Below, in pieces: positions 45,001 through 56,027 of a stretch of DNA of 64,000 bases; position 1 is the stretch's first letter; every line of letters begins with the position of its first letter. This stretch comes from Actinoplanes sp. TFC3. GTDB lineage: Bacteria > Actinomycetota > Actinomycetes > Mycobacteriales > Micromonosporaceae. The stretch covers positions 5,421,925 to 5,485,924 of the forward strand of contig NZ_LOJP01000001.1 of assembly GCF_001553785.1 (NCBI RefSeq). Direction: 5' to 3'. A model generated the notes under the pieces. It was not told where the DNA came from. It saw nothing but the letters and a program-made list of their open reading frames with translations, and searched no databases. A program made the position numbers and the translations under genes.

Positions 45001-48000
45001 GGCGTCGAGGTCTCCTTCGCGGACCCGCCCCAGCAGCTCCGCGAAGGTCGGGTTGCCCGAAAGGTCGGTGCGCAACACCAACGTATTCACGAAGGACCCC
45101 ACCAGGTCGTCCAGCGCGGCATCAGCGCGGCCGACGACGGCGGTGCCGAGCGGCAGATCCTCCCCGGCTCCCATCCGGGCCAGGACCACCCCGACCGCGG
45201 CGTGCAGCACCATGAATAGCGTGGCATCGTGCGCCCGGGCCAGCCGGATCAGCTCCTGGTATGCCGACCCGTCCAGCGATGCGCCGGCCCGCCCGCCGCG
45301 ATGGGTCGGCACGGCCGGATGCGGGCGGTCGACGGGCAGAGTCAGCTCAGCCGGTGCGCCGGCCATGACCCTGCGCCAGTACACCAGCTGCTGGTTCCGG
45401 AGGCTGCCCGGATCCTCGGCGGCCCCGAGCAGCTCCTGCTGCCAGAGCGCGTAGTCGGCGTACTGCACCGGCAATGGGACCAGGTCGGGGGCCCGTCCCT
45501 CGCACCGGGCCGCGTAGGCAGCCGAGAGATCACGCCACAGCGGCCCCATCGACCAGCCGTCCCCGGCGATGTGGTGGATCACCACGACCAGGAGGTCGTC
45601 GCGCAACCAGACCCGGATGGGTACCTCCCCGGCCAGATCGAACCGGTGTTGCACCGCGGTCTCGATGCCCTCGCGGTGCAGCGGAATCTCGACCGCGTCC
45701 AGAACCTTCTGCTGCGGTCGCCCCTCGTGGGCCGGGAACACCGTCCGCAGGGCCTCGTGCCGGGCCACCACATCACCGAACGCCGACTGCAGGGCCGCCA
45801 CGTTCGGTGTGCCCGTGAGCCGCAGCGCCATGGGCATGTTGTAGGTCGGGCTGGGCCCCTCGAGTTGATTCAGGAACCACCATCTCTGCTGTGCCGCGGA
45901 CAGTGGCAGCACCTCGGGCCGGGTCAGCTGCCGCAGAGCGGGCCGCACCTGGTCCCCCGTTGCCGCAATCGTCGCTGCCAACGCCGCCGGCGTACGGGCG
46001 GCGAACACGTCCCGCACTCGCACCTCCGCCCGCAACGCCGCACGCGTCCGCGAGATCAGCCGGGTGGCCAGCAGCGAATGCCCGCCCAGGAGGAAGAAGT
46101 CGTCCTCGACGCCGACCTCCGGCAACTCCAGAAGCTCGGCGTAGAGGCCACACAGGATCTCTTCGACGGCGGTGCGCGGCGCGGCCGAGGCGGCGACCAC
46201 TGCGGGTGCGGGAAGGGCGTTCTTGTCGATCTTGCCGTTGGGGGTCAGCGGGAACGCGTCGAGGACGACGAATGCTGACGGCACCATGTAGTCGGGCAGT
46301 TGCTGGCGCAGGGCGTCCACATCCACCTTCTCGGTGGTGTAGGCGATCAGCCTGTCCTGCCGAGCGACCACGACCGCCTGGCCCGGCAGTGCGGCTTCGA
46401 CCTCGCCCAGCTCGATGCGGAAACCCCGTACCTTGACCTGGTCGTCTGACCGTCCTACATAGATTATCTGGCCGTCGGCGCGCACCCGGGCCAGGTCCCC
46501 TGTGCGGTACATCCGTTCCCCTGCCTGCCCGGGACGCTCGGCGAACGGGTTCGCCACGAACCGCTGCGCGGTCAGCCCGGGCCGGCCCAGGTAACCACGC
46601 GCCAGACCTTCGCCGGCGATGTACAGCTCGCCGACGACACCCGCCGGTACGGGCTGCAGCCCGTCGTCCAACAGGTGCACCCGGCTCCCCGGGATCGAGA
46701 CGCCGATCGACGGCACCCGGCCGTCAGGCAGGAGCGGTTGGCTGAGTGTCGTCTCGATGGTGCACTCCGTGGCACCCCAGGCGTTGATCATGCGTCGGCC
46801 CGGAGCCCACCGCGAGACCAGCTCGATCGGGAGGGTTTCTCCGGCCACCAGTAGCGTCCGTACCGTCTGCAGCGTTCCCTCAGGCAGGACTGCCAGCACG
46901 GCCGGTGGCAGCATCAGGTGGCTGATGCCATACCGGGAGACCGTCTCGGTCAGTGGCGGCCCGGCGGTGAGCCGCTCGGCGTCCACCATCACGAGGGTGG
47001 CGCCGTTCAGCAGCGAATAGCACACCTCAGCTACCGACGAGTCGAAGCTCAACGAGGCGAAGAGGAGCACTCGGTCACCCGGCGCGATGGCGAAGTCCCG
47101 GGCCCGGCCGGCCAGCACACCGGTCAGCCCGTGGTGGGTGACCGCGACACCCTTGGGCCGCCCGGTGGAACCGGAGGTGTAGATGAGGTACGCGAGGTTC
47201 GCCGGGGTGGCCCGCGGCGGCAGCGGCGCCCCGACAAATGTGTCCACCGTGGCCAGTGCCCGTTCGTCGAGCACCAGCTTCGGTTGCGCATCGGTCAGCA
47301 TGTAGTCGATCCGTGCCTGCGGATAGCCCGGGTCCACCGGTAGCCACGCGGCACCGGCCATGCTTACACCGAGGACGGCCGCGACCGTCTCGCTGGAACG
47401 CGGCAGCACCAGCGCCACCACATCCTCGGGGCCGACGCCACGGTCGACCAGCCAGCGCGCCACCGCGCCGGCCCGGTCCTGCAGCTGCGCAAAGCTGAGG
47501 GTGCCCTGCTCGTCCACCACTGCCGGCGCGTCCGGGGTCAGTGCCACCTGCGCCGCGAACAGCTCTGGCAATGTGGCCGTCGGGAGAGTTCCGGTGTCTT
47601 CGTTCCCCTCGAAGACAGTCGTCAGCCGGTCCGCTCCGGACAGCACCTCGATGTCGGCTATGCGACGCTGCGGTTGTGCCGTCACCAGCTTGAGGACCCG
47701 CGCCAGCCGGTCCGCCATCGCATCCACGGTGATCTGGTCGAAGATGTCGGTGGCGTACTCGATTGTGCCGTTGATGCCAGCGGGCGCACCGTTGCTGTCG
47801 AACACCTCGTCGAAGTGGACCGTGAGGTCGAACCTGGCGACGTCCTGCCGGATGTGCTCCGTGCTGACGGTGAGACCGGGCAGGGCAGGCCAGGTCGGCG
47901 CGCCGGGCCGCAGCACCATCACGACCTGGATTAGGGGATGCCGGGTCAGCGACCGGTTCGGGGCCAGGTCCTCCACCAGAGCGTCGAAGGGGAGGTCCTG

Positions 48001-48951
48001 GTTGCGGTAGGCACCGAGGTCGGTCTCGCGCACCCGGCTCAGCAGCTCGACGAAGGTCGGCCGGCCCGACAGGTCCGTCCGTAACACCAGGGTGTTGACG
48101 AAGAATCCGACGAGGTCCTCCAGTGCCTCGTCGGTGCGGCCGGCCATCGCGGTGCCGATGAGAACGTCTTCCCCGGCGCCGTGCCGCTGCAGCCAGATCG
48201 CCAACCCGGCCTGCAGCACCATGAACAGGCTGGCGCCCTGCTCCTGTCCCACCTGCGTCAGCGCCCGGTGCACTTCGGCATCCAGGGTGAAGCAAGATTC
48301 TCCACCGTGGTGAGCGCGAACAGCCGGGTACGGCCTGTCGGTCGGCAGCTGCAACTCCGACGGCGCCCCGGCAAGTGCGCTACGCCAGTAGGCCAACTGC
48401 TCCTTCCCCACCGCCTCCAGCAACTCGTCGTACCACAAGGTGTAGTCGGTGTACCGCACCGGCAACTCGGCGAACGTCAGCGGCGCTCCCTGGCAGCGCG
48501 CTCGGTAGGCCTCTGCCAGATCTCGCGTCAACGGTGCCAGTGACATCCCGTCACCGGCGATGTGGTGCAGCACCAGCACCAGCACATGCTCGTCGGCTGC
48601 GAGCCGGAACAGCCGAGCCAGCACCGGTATGTCCCGCGCCAGGTCGAAGCTGCACCTGGACACCTCACTCATCGTTGCCTGCAGCTGATCGACAGCCAGC
48701 TCGCTCAGCGGCAATTCCAGGTGTGCGAGCTCCGGCGGCAACACCTCCTGCCGCGGCACCCCGCCTTCCTCGGGAAATACGGTGCGTAACGTTTCGTGCC
48801 GCTCCACCACGTCGTTCATCGCCGTCTGCAGAGCCGTTACATTGAGCTCTCCGGCGAAACGCAATCCGAGTGCGATATTATATGTCGCACCGGCGCCTTC
48901 CAGCTGATTCAGGAACCACAGCCGTTGCTGCGCAAACGACAACGAAATCAA
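39022..48951 (-). CDS. Three-module NRPS, C-A-T-C-A-T-C-A-T-TE
   Basis: 3,309 residues; TTG 48951 start with AGAGG six bases upstream, directly at the condensation domain. Module 1: C (HHIAGDG, ~130), A (~455-900), T (GGHSLL, ~955). Module 2: C (~1010-1440), A (~1460-1910), T (~1964). Module 3: C (HHIVSDG, ~2154), A (~2480-2940), T (~2997), then thioesterase with GWSLGG at ~3129. No epimerase or methylase domains. My hand-read adenylation codes: module 1 D-S-A-M-L-A-A-I-E-K (not assigned, perhaps aromatic; it also has WGATE for YGPTE); module 2 D-L-T-K-I-G-A-V-N-K, an Asp/3-methyl-Asp type; module 3 D-V-S-H-I-G-A-V-D-K (unassigned). The first domain is a normal C, so module 1 must accept a residue from elsewhere, most simply from the one-module NRPS across the promoter. 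Confidence 0.93.
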   Translation of the reverse strand: MISLSFAQQRLWFLNQLEGAGATYNIALGLRFAGELNVTALQTAMNDVVERHETLRTVFPEEGGVPRQEVLPPELAHLELPLSELAVDQLQATMSEVSRCSFDLARDIPVLARLFRLAADEHVLVLVLHHIAGDGMSLAPLTRDLAEAYRARCQGAPLTFAELPVRYTDYTLWYDELLEAVGKEQLAYWRSALAGAPSELQLPTDRPYPAVRAHHGGESCFTLDAEVHRALTQVGQEQGASLFMVLQAGLAIWLQRHGAGEDVLIGTAMAGRTDEALEDLVGFFVNTLVLRTDLSGRPTFVELLSRVRETDLGAYRNQDLPFDALVEDLAPNRSLTRHPLIQVVMVLRPGAPTWPALPGLTVSTEHIRQDVARFDLTVHFDEVFDSNGAPAGINGTIEYATDIFDQITVDAMADRLARVLKLVTAQPQRRIADIEVLSGADRLTTVFEGNEDTGTLPTATLPELFAAQVALTPDAPAVVDEQGTLSFAQLQDRAGAVARWLVDRGVGPEDVVALVLPRSSETVAAVLGVSMAGAAWLPVDPGYPQARIDYMLTDAQPKLVLDERALATVDTFVGAPLPPRATPANLAYLIYTSGSTGRPKGVAVTHHGLTGVLAGRARDFAIAPGDRVLLFASLSFDSSVAEVCYSLLNGATLVMVDAERLTAGPPLTETVSRYGISHLMLPPAVLAVLPEGTLQTVRTLLVAGETLPIELVSRWAPGRRMINAWGATECTIETTLSQPLLPDGRVPSIGVSIPGSRVHLLDDGLQPVPAGVVGELYIAGEGLARGYLGRPGLTAQRFVANPFAERPGQAGERMYRTGDLARVRADGQIIYVGRSDDQVKVRGFRIELGEVEAALPGQAVVVARQDRLIAYTTEKVDVDALRQQLPDYMVPSAFVVLDAFPLTPNGKIDKNALPAPAVVAASAAPRTAVEEILCGLYAELLELPEVGVEDDFFLLGGHSLLATRLISRTRAALRAEVRVRDVFAARTPAALAATIAATGDQVRPALRQLTRPEVLPLSAAQQRWWFLNQLEGPSPTYNMPMALRLTGTPNVAALQSAFGDVVARHEALRTVFPAHEGRPQQKVLDAVEIPLHREGIETAVQHRFDLAGEVPIRVWLRDDLLVVVIHHIAGDGWSMGPLWRDLSAAYAARCEGRAPDLVPLPVQYADYALWQQELLGAAEDPGSLRNQQLVYWRRVMAGAPAELTLPVDRPHPAVPTHRGGRAGASLDGSAYQELIRLARAHDATLFMVLHAAVGVVLARMGAGEDLPLGTAVVGRADAALDDLVGSFVNTLVLRTDLSGNPTFAELLGRVREGDLDAFAHQDIPFDLLVEELAPERSQSRSPLFQVMLVLENKVASVVEMAGLRMVREPVHMETAKFDLTFSFTETPDALLCNLGYAADVFDERTAQAMVDRLLLVLRTVIMDPARAIAEIDVLSEMELRTLDEWNDTAVEVPAVTLPELFEAQVERTPGAVAVVSGAEEVTYAQLNARANRVAHHLIGQGVGPETIVALSLPRSVDLVVALLATVKSGAAYLPIDQNYPADRIAYTLANAAPILTLTELPDASSCSAANPDVRLAPANSAYVVYTSGSTGEPKGVVIEHASLGAYLYRARAAYPDASGSALLHSSIAFDLTVTALYTPLVSGGRVVLADLDEYSTIAGRPTFMKITPSHLGVLENLPDEFSPSGTLIAGGELLTGDAVRRWRARHPDATMINAYGHTETTVNCSEFRIKPGRLLDPGAIPVGRPFWNTRFSIRDEWLRLVPPGVVGELYVTGTGLARGYLNRPALTAGRFVADPRGGGKRMYRTGDLVRWNAQGELEFQGRVDDQVKVRGFRIELGEVEAALAACPGVRQSVVTVREDRPGDRRLVAYLTGPGVDQASVRRRVAEVLPDYMVPSAFVVMEELPLTPNGKVNRRALPTPHYSSAAAGRKARSPQEEILCGLFADVLGAAEVGIDDNFFDLGGHSLLATRLINRIRAVLGVELSIRALFQSPTVAGLADGLAAGGDGTGRPRPLLRTRVRPEVVPLSFAQRRLWFLDRLEGSSANYNSPLPVRLSGRVDVPALQEALADVVGRHEALRTVFPEREGEPFQKVLSPAEALPGLQVTAVDERDLAPALEVAADYHFNLGAELLVRAQLFSLAEDDAVLLLVMHHIVSDGWSHGPLLRDLSAAYAARCQGQAPVWDDLPVQYVDFTLWQREVLGAEGDPESVLERRSGFWRQALAGAPDLLELPANRARPAVASYHGATVPLTIDADLHAGLVKVAKAHGCTLYMVLQAAVAALLTRLGSGTDIPIGAAMAGRNDDALNDLVGFFVNTLVLRTDTSGDPTFAELLDRVRESDLAAYANADLPFERLVEILNPPRSLAHHPIYQVVLVLQNNTRHDAALHGLEIHGRPIDRSGAKIDLSFSLSEEGRGAAAGGLAGVLEYATDLFDQATAETLCQRLGRLLTVFAHDPGIRISEADILAPQERRRLVVEWNDTDREVPAETFPQLFEAQVRRAPDAVALVYGAEEVTYAELNARANRLAHHLIDRGVRPETVVALNLPRSVDLVVALLATVKAGGAYLPIDQNYPADRTTSMLGDAEPAVTLIELPDVSSYPASDPDVALGLAHPAYVIYTSGSTGRPKGVVVTHHGIAGLVANQADRYDIDSGSRVLQLASPSFDVSVSEYCLSLLSGARLVIPQETLYGDPLSRFIRDHKITHAHLPPAVLTSLPPTHHPDLRVLITGSEALSADLVERWAPGRRMVNAYGPSEATVDVASWVVDGLSENERVTEVPIGRPVFNTRVFVVDERLQPVPPGVVGELYVAGAGLARGYLNRPALTAERFVANPWGTGERMYRTGDQVRWHPRGRLEFVGRIDDQVKVRGFRIELGEIEAALRQDDVVDQSVAVVREDRPGDRRIVAYVVAVAGIVVDAAALRDRVAVRLPDYMVPSAVVVLEALPLTANGKVDRRRLPAPVYPTLVGRAPRTEQERVLCSLFAEVLGVERVSVDDGFFDLGGHSLLATRLIRRIHAELGTEISVRALFQAPTVAALSRQLHPSSLLDALSPLLPLRSGGSRLPIFCVHPVGGLSWCYSGLLQHFGPDYPVYGIQARGLNAGGPLPRSIEEMASDYVDDIVAVQNAGPYRLAGWSLGGTIAHAVALELQKRGHGVEFLAMFDSTPYPVAEQEESEKTEVMLRGILEAFGVGTDGWLESAGMERVVEALQEPMSTLGSLRREQVERILEVALNSARIGGLPRPAGRVRGDLHFYAAVADNKVAPADVVARWAEHFTGQVQVYEIDCRHGEMMSPGPLTEIAETLVASVHDVERERL

Positions 48952-49809
48952 GACGTACCTCTATTCTTTGATATTCGTCACAGCTTCGGCCATGCTTTCG
49001 CTGATTACTGAGGTCCACCTATTCCACGAGCTCGGAAACTGTCATCCGGGCAGCGTTATCCGCACGACGTGCCGACTCCGACGTCGGCCGCAGGCAGTGA
49101 CGGACTACCGTTTCCAGGCAGGGATCTCAGCAGGAATCCAGGCAGATTCCCTGGTCCCGGCCTGCCCAGGCACCCTCGGCAGGCACTTGGGACTCGTGAT
49201 GCACAGCGAGACCGCGCGCCTCACCCGCCCCCGAATAGCCACCTGGGGGCCATCAGGCCTCGTTCTTGACTTCGCAACAGATCCGATGGCGTCCTCACCA
49301 CAACCATACTGATATTGCCGTGTGAGTCACCGAGGTCCAACGCTCCTCCGGGGGTTGTTAAGGAGTTCGACAAGGACCGACCGGCTTGCAGAAGTCAGTG
49401 CCAGGAACTCCACCGTTACCAGGGGCGGGCTCGAAAGTACCATGATGATCGGGTTATGTTAAGCGACGTCGATGAATGATCTTGATCGTCGGACATAAAG
49501 GCGTTGTTAGATGGCGATGAATGAGGCAGGCTTACTGAGGTGCAGCTTTCATCGCGTCGGCGGGCAGCTGGACTCGGACGTTTGACGTTCGCCGGGATCC
49601 GGTTCCCGCCGGAGCGATCATGGTGGCGGTCCATTGGCACCCGCGTTCTGGACCGGCTTACCGCGATGCCGGGGAACCGCTGGCCACACGCGGGATCGAG
49701 GTCGACCGCGCCGCCGTCTGCCCGTAGTCCGCCGGCATCTCGCGCCGTCTCCGCCAGGCGCTCCGCGCCCCTCATGCCCCGGCCCCGAGGCCTCCCGGAA
49801 GGTGTCGAG
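48952..49809. promoter_or_regulatory. Divergent promoter region of the peptide cluster
   Basis: About 860 bases between the two synthetase genes, which diverge here, so both operon promoters must lie inside. It is less GC-rich around 49430-49520 (for example GGTTATGTTAAGCGAC). I could not define a -35/-10 pair or an operator with confidence and see no regulator gene in the cluster. The frame from 49540 is open into the synthetase, but the ribosome site GGAAGGT favours the ATG at 49810. Confidence 0.5.
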
Positions 49810-52788
49810 ATGTCCCAGTTCTCTGAGAAGACCGACGAACTGACGGCCGCCGTACGCAGCCTCGATATGGGCCAGGTCGTGGCTGCCGTGCCCGCGGGTC
49901 TGTCGGCGGAGGTTCTTCAGGAAGCGGCGGCCGGAGTGATGACCCGGCGGCCAGAGCTGCTCGCGCGCCTCGGCCACGACCCGACCGGCAGACCGGTACG
50001 CACGACGCTGCCCGCTTCACCCCTGCCATGGATTGAGCACCCCGATGCCGACGTCGACGAGGTGGCCGCCGAGGAGTGGGAGCGGGGATTCGACGTCGGA
50101 ACCGGCGAGGAACCGCTGCTCCGTTTCGCCCTAGCCAAGACCGAACGCGGCGGCGAAGCCCTGATCCTGACCGCACACCGGGCGGCTCTCGACACCCCCG
50201 GCCTGCACAGCCTGCTCACCGGTCTGCTGAACCGGGACCCAGCCGAGGCCGTCGCCCGGCTGCCCACCACAGTGGATCGACCGGATCCCCATGCCGGTGC
50301 TGACGTCAGAGTCTGGCGGGCCGAGCTGGCCGGTCCCTTCGAGCCCTGTCTCCTCGGCCGGCCGACCGGCGCCACCCCACGCAGCGAGGTGCTGCCCGTC
50401 TCGTTGCCGCGAGAGACCGCCGAGCGCCTGGCAGCCCTCGCGGCCCGGCTCGGCGCGCCGGCCGTCTACCAGAGCATCTGGGCAGTCGTCTGCGCCCGGC
50501 TGACGGACCGTCGAGACGTCGTGATCGGCATGGGCGTTGACCACCTGCCGCTGCGAGTCAACCTGGCGGCACACCTCGCGATGCGCGACGTCATCCGATC
50601 CGTCACGGGCTTCCATGAGCGGGTCGCGGATCATCTCGACATCTCCGAGTCCGCCCTGCGCGATGTCGCGGGCGTCGAGTCGGAGCTGTTCGACACCGCG
50701 ATGCTGGTCGACGACTGCCCGTGGGACGACGGTGTCCGGCTGCGCGAGTCCACCCGCCACGCGACCGCGGTGATCGCGCGCACCGGTGGGCCAGTTCCGT
50801 TGCTGGAGCTCGTCTATCGCAGCGACCGGTGCACCGCGGATGAGGCCCGGGCCATGGTCGCCCTGCTGTCCCGTGCGGTGCAGGCCGTCACCGCAGACGC
50901 CGGAGTGCCCGTCGGTGCTGTCGACTGGCTCGGTGATGAACTGCGCCGTGAGCTGGTGGTCGACTACAACAACACCGCTACCTCCCTGCCCGGTGGTTCC
51001 CTGCACGGCCTGTTCGCGGCCCAGGCCGCCCGCACTCCCGGCGCCGCCGCTCTGTCCTGCGCGGGCCGCACGCTCACCTACGCCGCCCTGGACGCTGCGG
51101 CGAACCGTCTCGCCCACGCCCTGGTCCGGCTCGGCGTGAGCCCGGGCGACGCGGTGGCACTCCGCCAGGACCGCTCGCTCGATTTCGTCGTGGCGGTCCT
51201 GGCCGTCCTCAAGTGCGGCGCGGCATACGTACCCCTAGACCCGCGCCAGCCTGCGGATCGGCTGCGGTGGATGATCGAGGACACCGGCGCGGACATCGTC
51301 CTCACCGATCGTGAACCGGACGAGGTCGCCTTCGCGGGTGCCGCCCGCGTACTCACGGTTTCCGCGATCGCGGCGACCGCCGCCGACGAGCCGCAGACCG
51401 CGCCGGACCTGGACGTCCACCCCGATCAAGTGGCGTACGTGATGTACACGTCCGGCTCGACCGGCACGCCCAAGGGTGTCGCGACCACCCATCGCAACGT
51501 GGCGGAACTCGCCCTCGACCCCTGCTGGGCCACCGGACGGCACAGGCGGGTCCTCGCCTACTCGCCGCTCGCCTTCGACTCCTCCACCTACGAGCTGTGG
51601 GTGCCCCTGCTGCACGGGGGCCAGGCCGTCATCGTGCCGAGCCGGCGGATCGACACCCTCGAACTGGCCCGGACGATCGAGCAGCACGACATCACTGCCG
51701 TCTACTTCACCACTGCGCTGTTCGACGCCATCGCCCAGGAATCGCCCCGTTCGCTCGCCGGCGTGCAGGAGATCTGGACCGGCGGCGACGTGTTGTCCAC
51801 AGTTGCCCTGCGCCGCGTCCTGGACACCTGCCCTGGCACCACCGTCGTCCACGTCTACGGGCCGACCGAGACCACTGTCTTCTGCAGCTACGAGTCCTTC
51901 GGCACAGACCGCCGGGACGTGGCCGGGCTCAGCCTCGGCGTTCCGATGGCGAACACGGCGATGTACGTCCTGGATGCCCAGCTGCAGCCGGCCCCGCCTG
52001 GTATCACCGGCGAGCTCTACGTGGCGGGCACCCATCTGGCCCGGGGTTATGTGGGCCGGCCCGGCCTGACGTCAGAACGCTTCGTGGCCAACCCCTTCGG
52101 CCCACCCGGCACACGCATGTACCGCACCGGCGACCTCGTCCGCTGGCGCCACAACGGACTCATCGAATTCATCGGCCGCGCCGACCAGCAAGTCAAACTA
52201 CGCGGCTACCGGATCGAACCCGGCGAAATCGAAACAGTCCTCCTCCACGCAGACGGTGTCGGCCAAGCAGCAGTGATCGCCCATGCTGAACGACCCGGCG
52301 ACAAACGCCTCATCGGCTACGTCGTACCCAGCGAGGACTCCACCGTGGACACCACGACGCTCCGACGAACCGTCGCCGCAGCACTGCCCGAATACATGGT
52401 GCCGTCCGCGATCATCATCCTCGACTCCCTACCACTGACCGCCCACGGCAAACTCGACCGCGCCGCACTACCCACACCACGCCCGCAAAGCCAAGAAAGC
52501 GGCCGACAACCTCGAACCCCAGCCGAAGAAGCCCTCTGCACCCTCTTCGCCGACGTCCTCGACCTACCCCAGGTCACCATCGACGACAACTTCTTCCATC
52601 TCGGCGGCCACTCCCTGCTCGCCACCCGCCTCGTCAGCCGCATCCGCAAAGACCTCGGCGCCGACGTCACTGTCCGCGACATCTTCGAAACCCCGACCGT
52701 CGCCGAACTCGATGAACGGGTGGGCCGGGCCGGAACGTCAAGCCGGCCCAGGCTGCGGTCGTTTCGCCGCACGGGAGCCAGCTCATGA
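49810..52788 (+). CDS. One-module NRPS with degenerate condensation domain (C*-A-T), likely initiation module
   Basis: 992 residues from ATG 49810 behind GGAAGGT. Residues ~10-400 have condensation-domain character, but the HHxxxDG active site is replaced by AHRAALDT (~120), so it cannot condense normally. A domain ~410-870 (TSGSTGTPKG ~547; hand-read code D-S-Y-Y-W-G-V-V-F-K, not assigned). T domain with HLGGHSLL at ~930. No thioesterase. A dead leading C domain is typical of a starter module. It probably loads the first residue and passes it to module 1 of the large synthetase. Its stop overlaps the threonine-kinase start (ATGA), linking it to the diaminobutyrate-type genes. Confidence 0.9.
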   Translation: MSQFSEKTDELTAAVRSLDMGQVVAAVPAGLSAEVLQEAAAGVMTRRPELLARLGHDPTGRPVRTTLPASPLPWIEHPDADVDEVAAEEWERGFDVGTGEEPLLRFALAKTERGGEALILTAHRAALDTPGLHSLLTGLLNRDPAEAVARLPTTVDRPDPHAGADVRVWRAELAGPFEPCLLGRPTGATPRSEVLPVSLPRETAERLAALAARLGAPAVYQSIWAVVCARLTDRRDVVIGMGVDHLPLRVNLAAHLAMRDVIRSVTGFHERVADHLDISESALRDVAGVESELFDTAMLVDDCPWDDGVRLRESTRHATAVIARTGGPVPLLELVYRSDRCTADEARAMVALLSRAVQAVTADAGVPVGAVDWLGDELRRELVVDYNNTATSLPGGSLHGLFAAQAARTPGAAALSCAGRTLTYAALDAAANRLAHALVRLGVSPGDAVALRQDRSLDFVVAVLAVLKCGAAYVPLDPRQPADRLRWMIEDTGADIVLTDREPDEVAFAGAARVLTVSAIAATAADEPQTAPDLDVHPDQVAYVMYTSGSTGTPKGVATTHRNVAELALDPCWATGRHRRVLAYSPLAFDSSTYELWVPLLHGGQAVIVPSRRIDTLELARTIEQHDITAVYFTTALFDAIAQESPRSLAGVQEIWTGGDVLSTVALRRVLDTCPGTTVVHVYGPTETTVFCSYESFGTDRRDVAGLSLGVPMANTAMYVLDAQLQPAPPGITGELYVAGTHLARGYVGRPGLTSERFVANPFGPPGTRMYRTGDLVRWRHNGLIEFIGRADQQVKLRGYRIEPGEIETVLLHADGVGQAAVIAHAERPGDKRLIGYVVPSEDSTVDTTTLRRTVAAALPEYMVPSAIIILDSLPLTAHGKLDRAALPTPRPQSQESGRQPRTPAEEALCTLFADVLDLPQVTIDDNFFHLGGHSLLATRLVSRIRKDLGADVTVRDIFETPTVAELDERVGRAGTSSRPRLRSFRRTGASS

Positions 52789-53726
52789 TCCGGTACCTCA
52801 GCGGTGACGAGCCGGCGACGCTGTCGAACCGGCGCGCCGGGGTCGCATCCTCCCCCGTCCATCACGGCGAGATCCTGCAAGGGGTCTTCTGGCACGGGGA
52901 CGGGCTCAGCCGGGGTCTGGTCACCCTCCCCTGCGCCATGTACGCCGTCGAGGCGACGTTCACCCCCGCGGACCGGGACCACGACGCCGGGCTTACGGTG
53001 TGGCCGAGCTGGAAGACCAAGGCGCGGCGCGCCGCCGAACTCACCCTGGCGCGAGCGCAGCTGCCGGTCCAGGGGCACCTGGCACTCTCCGGGGACGTGC
53101 CCCCGTGCCGTGGCTTCGGGTCGTCCACCAGCGATGTCCTCGCCGCGATCGGCGCGGTCACGGACGCCTTCTCCGGTACGCTGCCCGCCGCGGACCTGGC
53201 CCGGCTGGCAGTACAGGCCGAAACGGCCTCGGATTCCCTGATGTTCCTGTCGACCGCCGTGCTTTTCGCCCACCGGGAGGGTGTGGTCATCGAGGACTTC
53301 GGGCACCCACTGCCCCCGGTGCGAGTCCTCGGCTTCGGCTGCCGGCCGGAGGCCGGCGACCGGGGCATCGACACTTTGGCTCTGCCGCCCACCCGATACA
53401 CCACCGACGAGATCAACCAGTTCGCCCGCCTGCGAGAGGTGCTCCGAGAAGCCGTACTGACCAAGGACGTGGAGCTCCTGGGCGGGGTCGCCACCGCGAG
53501 CACCCGGATCAACCAGCGTCACCTACCCATTCCTGCCCTCCGACGCATCCTCGCCATCGTCGAGGAGACTGGCGGGGTCGGGCTGCAAACCGCCCACAGT
53601 GGAGACATTGCGGGGATCCTCTTCGACCGGGACGACCCTGGCATCGACACCCGCATCGAACGCGCCCAGCAGATGCTGAGTGACATCGGGGTCCTAGATC
53701 AATGGAAGTTTACAACTGATGACTGA
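52785..53726 (+). CDS. GHMP kinase, PduX-like L-threonine kinase
   Basis: 313 residues. Shows the PduX-type start (PVHHGEILQG) and the GHMP ATP loop PCRGFGSSTSDV. PduX makes O-phospho-L-threonine. In this operon phosphothreonine would be the activated substrate for the PLP enzyme encoded next, whose start overlaps by eight bases (ATGACTGA). This fits 2,3-diaminobutyrate formation from threonine, not cobalamin assembly, since no cobinamide genes are near. Homoserine or another hydroxy-amino acid is the main alternative substrate. Confidence 0.82.
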   Translation: MIRYLSGDEPATLSNRRAGVASSPVHHGEILQGVFWHGDGLSRGLVTLPCAMYAVEATFTPADRDHDAGLTVWPSWKTKARRAAELTLARAQLPVQGHLALSGDVPPCRGFGSSTSDVLAAIGAVTDAFSGTLPAADLARLAVQAETASDSLMFLSTAVLFAHREGVVIEDFGHPLPPVRVLGFGCRPEAGDRGIDTLALPPTRYTTDEINQFARLREVLREAVLTKDVELLGGVATASTRINQRHLPIPALRRILAIVEETGGVGLQTAHSGDIAGILFDRDDPGIDTRIERAQQMLSDIGVLDQWKFTTDD

Positions 53727-54768
53727 GACACAGTCGGCAGCCACACTCCCGTCCGCTCTCGAGGCCACCGAACTTCCCCGGATCATCCGGATCACCGGCA
53801 ACCTCTACGCCGCGGCCTTCAGCCTGATGAAGCTCCTACCGGCGCGATACATCATCGACCGGGCCGAAGCCGAGGGCATCCTCACCCCCGGCACCCCCGT
53901 CATCGAGACGTCGTCCGGCAGTTTCGGCCTGGGCCTCGCCCTGGTGTGCCGGCCACGCGGTTATCCGCTCACCATCATCGGGGACGCGGCCATCGACGAC
54001 GACCTGCGCAACCGGCTTCAGATGCTCGGCTGCCGGATCGAGCTCGTGGAGAACCAAGGAGCACCCGGCGGCATCCAGGGCGCACGCCTGGCCCGGGTCG
54101 CCGAACTGCGGCGGGAGCTTCCCGGGAGCTTCGTCCCCGGCCAGTACGACAACCCCGCCAACCCGGCGGCCTACGCGACGGTCGGCGATCTGGTCACCCG
54201 TACGCTCGGAGCGGTGGACTGTCTGGTGGGGGCGGTCGGCTCGGGCGGCTCGACCTGTGGCCTGGCGGCCTCGCTGCGGCTGAGCAACCCCGGCCTCCAC
54301 CTCGTTGGCGTCGACACCCACGGCTCGATCATCTTCGGTCCCGCCGAAGGGCACCGGGTGCTGCGGGGCCTCGGCAACAGCATCATGCCCGGCAACGTCG
54401 AGCACACGGCGTTCGACGAGGTGCACTGGGTTTCTCCCACCGAGGCCTTCCACGCCACCCATGACCTCTATCGCGAGAACGGCCTCTTCATGGGACCCAC
54501 CAGCGGCGCGGCCTTCCAGGTTGCCTCCTGGTGGGCGCGGCACCACCCGTACAGCAGGACCTTGATGCTCCTGCCCGACGAGGGCTACCGCTACCAGTCG
54601 ACCGTCTACAGCCGTAGCTGGCTCGCGGACAACCACATCGTCCCCGCACCTAACACCGCGGGACCCCGGCTGGTCGAACACCCGGACGAGGCGGGCGATA
54701 CTTGGTCCCGGATGATCTGGGCCAGGCGCAGCTACGAGGACGCCACCGGCAGGGAGATCCCGGGATGA
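53719..54768 (+). CDS. Cysteine-synthase-like PLP enzyme (beta-replacement, DabA type)
   Basis: 349 residues, fold-type II. PLP lysine in FSLMKLLPARY, substrate loop ETSSGSFG, phosphate-binding VGSGGSTCG, and the final GPTSGAAFQ segment. Family members swap a beta leaving group for a nucleophile. With phosphothreonine as substrate and an amino donor, the product would carry a new beta C-N bond. From memory, a similar enzyme is proposed for 2,3-diaminobutyrate in friulimicin-type clusters; whether aspartate is the donor here is inference from the lyase gene downstream. Confidence 0.82.
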   Translation: MTETQSAATLPSALEATELPRIIRITGNLYAAAFSLMKLLPARYIIDRAEAEGILTPGTPVIETSSGSFGLGLALVCRPRGYPLTIIGDAAIDDDLRNRLQMLGCRIELVENQGAPGGIQGARLARVAELRRELPGSFVPGQYDNPANPAAYATVGDLVTRTLGAVDCLVGAVGSGGSTCGLAASLRLSNPGLHLVGVDTHGSIIFGPAEGHRVLRGLGNSIMPGNVEHTAFDEVHWVSPTEAFHATHDLYRENGLFMGPTSGAAFQVASWWARHHPYSRTLMLLPDEGYRYQSTVYSRSWLADNHIVPAPNTAGPRLVEHPDEAGDTWSRMIWARRSYEDATGREIPG

Positions 54769-56027
54769 CCTCCACCGCCGTTCTCCTGCTCATCGAGAGC
54801 AACACCACCGGCACAGGCCGGCAGTTCGCCAGGTGCGCGCGAGACCTGGGCGTCGAGCCCGTTCTGGTCACTGCCGACCCGGCCCGCTATCCGTACGTCG
54901 CCGAGGACCACCTGCGGACCGTGGTCACGGACACCTCCCGTGTGGAGGCGGTGCTCGCCGCGGCGGGTGACCTGGCCGGGCAGGCCCCGATCGCCGGCGT
55001 CACGTCCAGCTCCGAGTACTACGTGCTCCCCGCCGCGATCACCGCGCACCACCTGGGTCTGCCGGGGCCCGACGCCGACGCGGTCCGCGCCTGCCGGGAC
55101 AAGGGCAGCCAGCGCCGGCTGCTCGCCGCGGCAGGCGTTCCCGTACCGCACTCCGTCCTGGCGCGGGACGTCGAAAGCGCAGTCCAGGCGGCGAACGGCC
55201 TCGGGTACCCCGTCGTCCTCAAACCCCTGCAGGGCTCCGGCAGCCTCGGCGTGCGCCTGTGCGCCAGCGCCGCCGAAACCGCCGGCCACGCCGCCGAGCT
55301 GACCTCTGCCGCGGTCAACGGACGGGGCACCCCGGTGCCGTCCGACATCCTCGTTGAACAATACGTAGGGGGTGACGAGTACTCCGTCGAAGTCTTCGGG
55401 GACATCGCTGTGGTCGTCGTACGCAAGCACCTGGGTCCGCTCCCGGGCTTCGTTGAACTCGGCCACGACCTGCCCGCCGGACTGCCCTTCGTCGACGAGA
55501 CCAATCTGAAGGACTGTGCGGTGCGTGCCGTACGCGCGCTCGATCTCGGCTGGGGCGCCGCTCATGTGGAGCTGCGCATGGCCGGCGACGAGATCTGGCT
55601 GATCGAGGTGAACCCCCGGCTGGCCGGCGGGATGATCCCCGAGCTGACCCACCGGGCGCTTGGCGTCGACCTGGTCGGCGCACAGGTGCTGGCAGCGCTG
55701 GGCCGCCGCCCCACCCTCGCCGCCGGTCCCGTCCGCGGCGCGGCCATCCGGTTCCTCACGGCCGAGGCCCCCGGCACTCTCGCCGACGGGACCATGACAG
55801 CGGCGGCCCTGTCGGCGGCACGCCGGGTACAGGGCGTCCAGGATGCGGAGCTCTACGTCGCTCCAGGCACACGGGTGGCTCCCGCCACAGACTTCCGGGG
55901 CCGCCTCGGCCATGTAATCGCCGTGGCTGACCACCACATCGCCGCGGGCCTGGCGGCGGACGAGAGCAGAAAGGCTCTCGCCGAGGCCATCAACACCTTC
56001 ACGACTGAGAAGGAGGAAGTGCTGTGA
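54765..56027 (+). CDS. ATP-grasp ligase
   Basis: 420 residues from ATG 54765, overlapping the PLP gene stop. Pre-ATP-grasp region (LLIESNTTGTGRQFARCARD), ATP-grasp core GYPVVLKPLQGSGSLGVRL and metal-binding EVNPRLAGGMIPELT, then a C-terminal domain. Such enzymes join an acyl phosphate to an amine. Its fixed position between PLP enzyme and lyase matches the diaminobutyrate cassette, but its step is not obvious: it may protect or ligate an amino group in the intermediate. Confidence 0.8.
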   Translation: MTSTAVLLLIESNTTGTGRQFARCARDLGVEPVLVTADPARYPYVAEDHLRTVVTDTSRVEAVLAAAGDLAGQAPIAGVTSSSEYYVLPAAITAHHLGLPGPDADAVRACRDKGSQRRLLAAAGVPVPHSVLARDVESAVQAANGLGYPVVLKPLQGSGSLGVRLCASAAETAGHAAELTSAAVNGRGTPVPSDILVEQYVGGDEYSVEVFGDIAVVVVRKHLGPLPGFVELGHDLPAGLPFVDETNLKDCAVRAVRALDLGWGAAHVELRMAGDEIWLIEVNPRLAGGMIPELTHRALGVDLVGAQVLAALGRRPTLAAGPVRGAAIRFLTAEAPGTLADGTMTAAALSAARRVQGVQDAELYVAPGTRVAPATDFRGRLGHVIAVADHHIAAGLAADESRKALAEAINTFTTEKEEVL

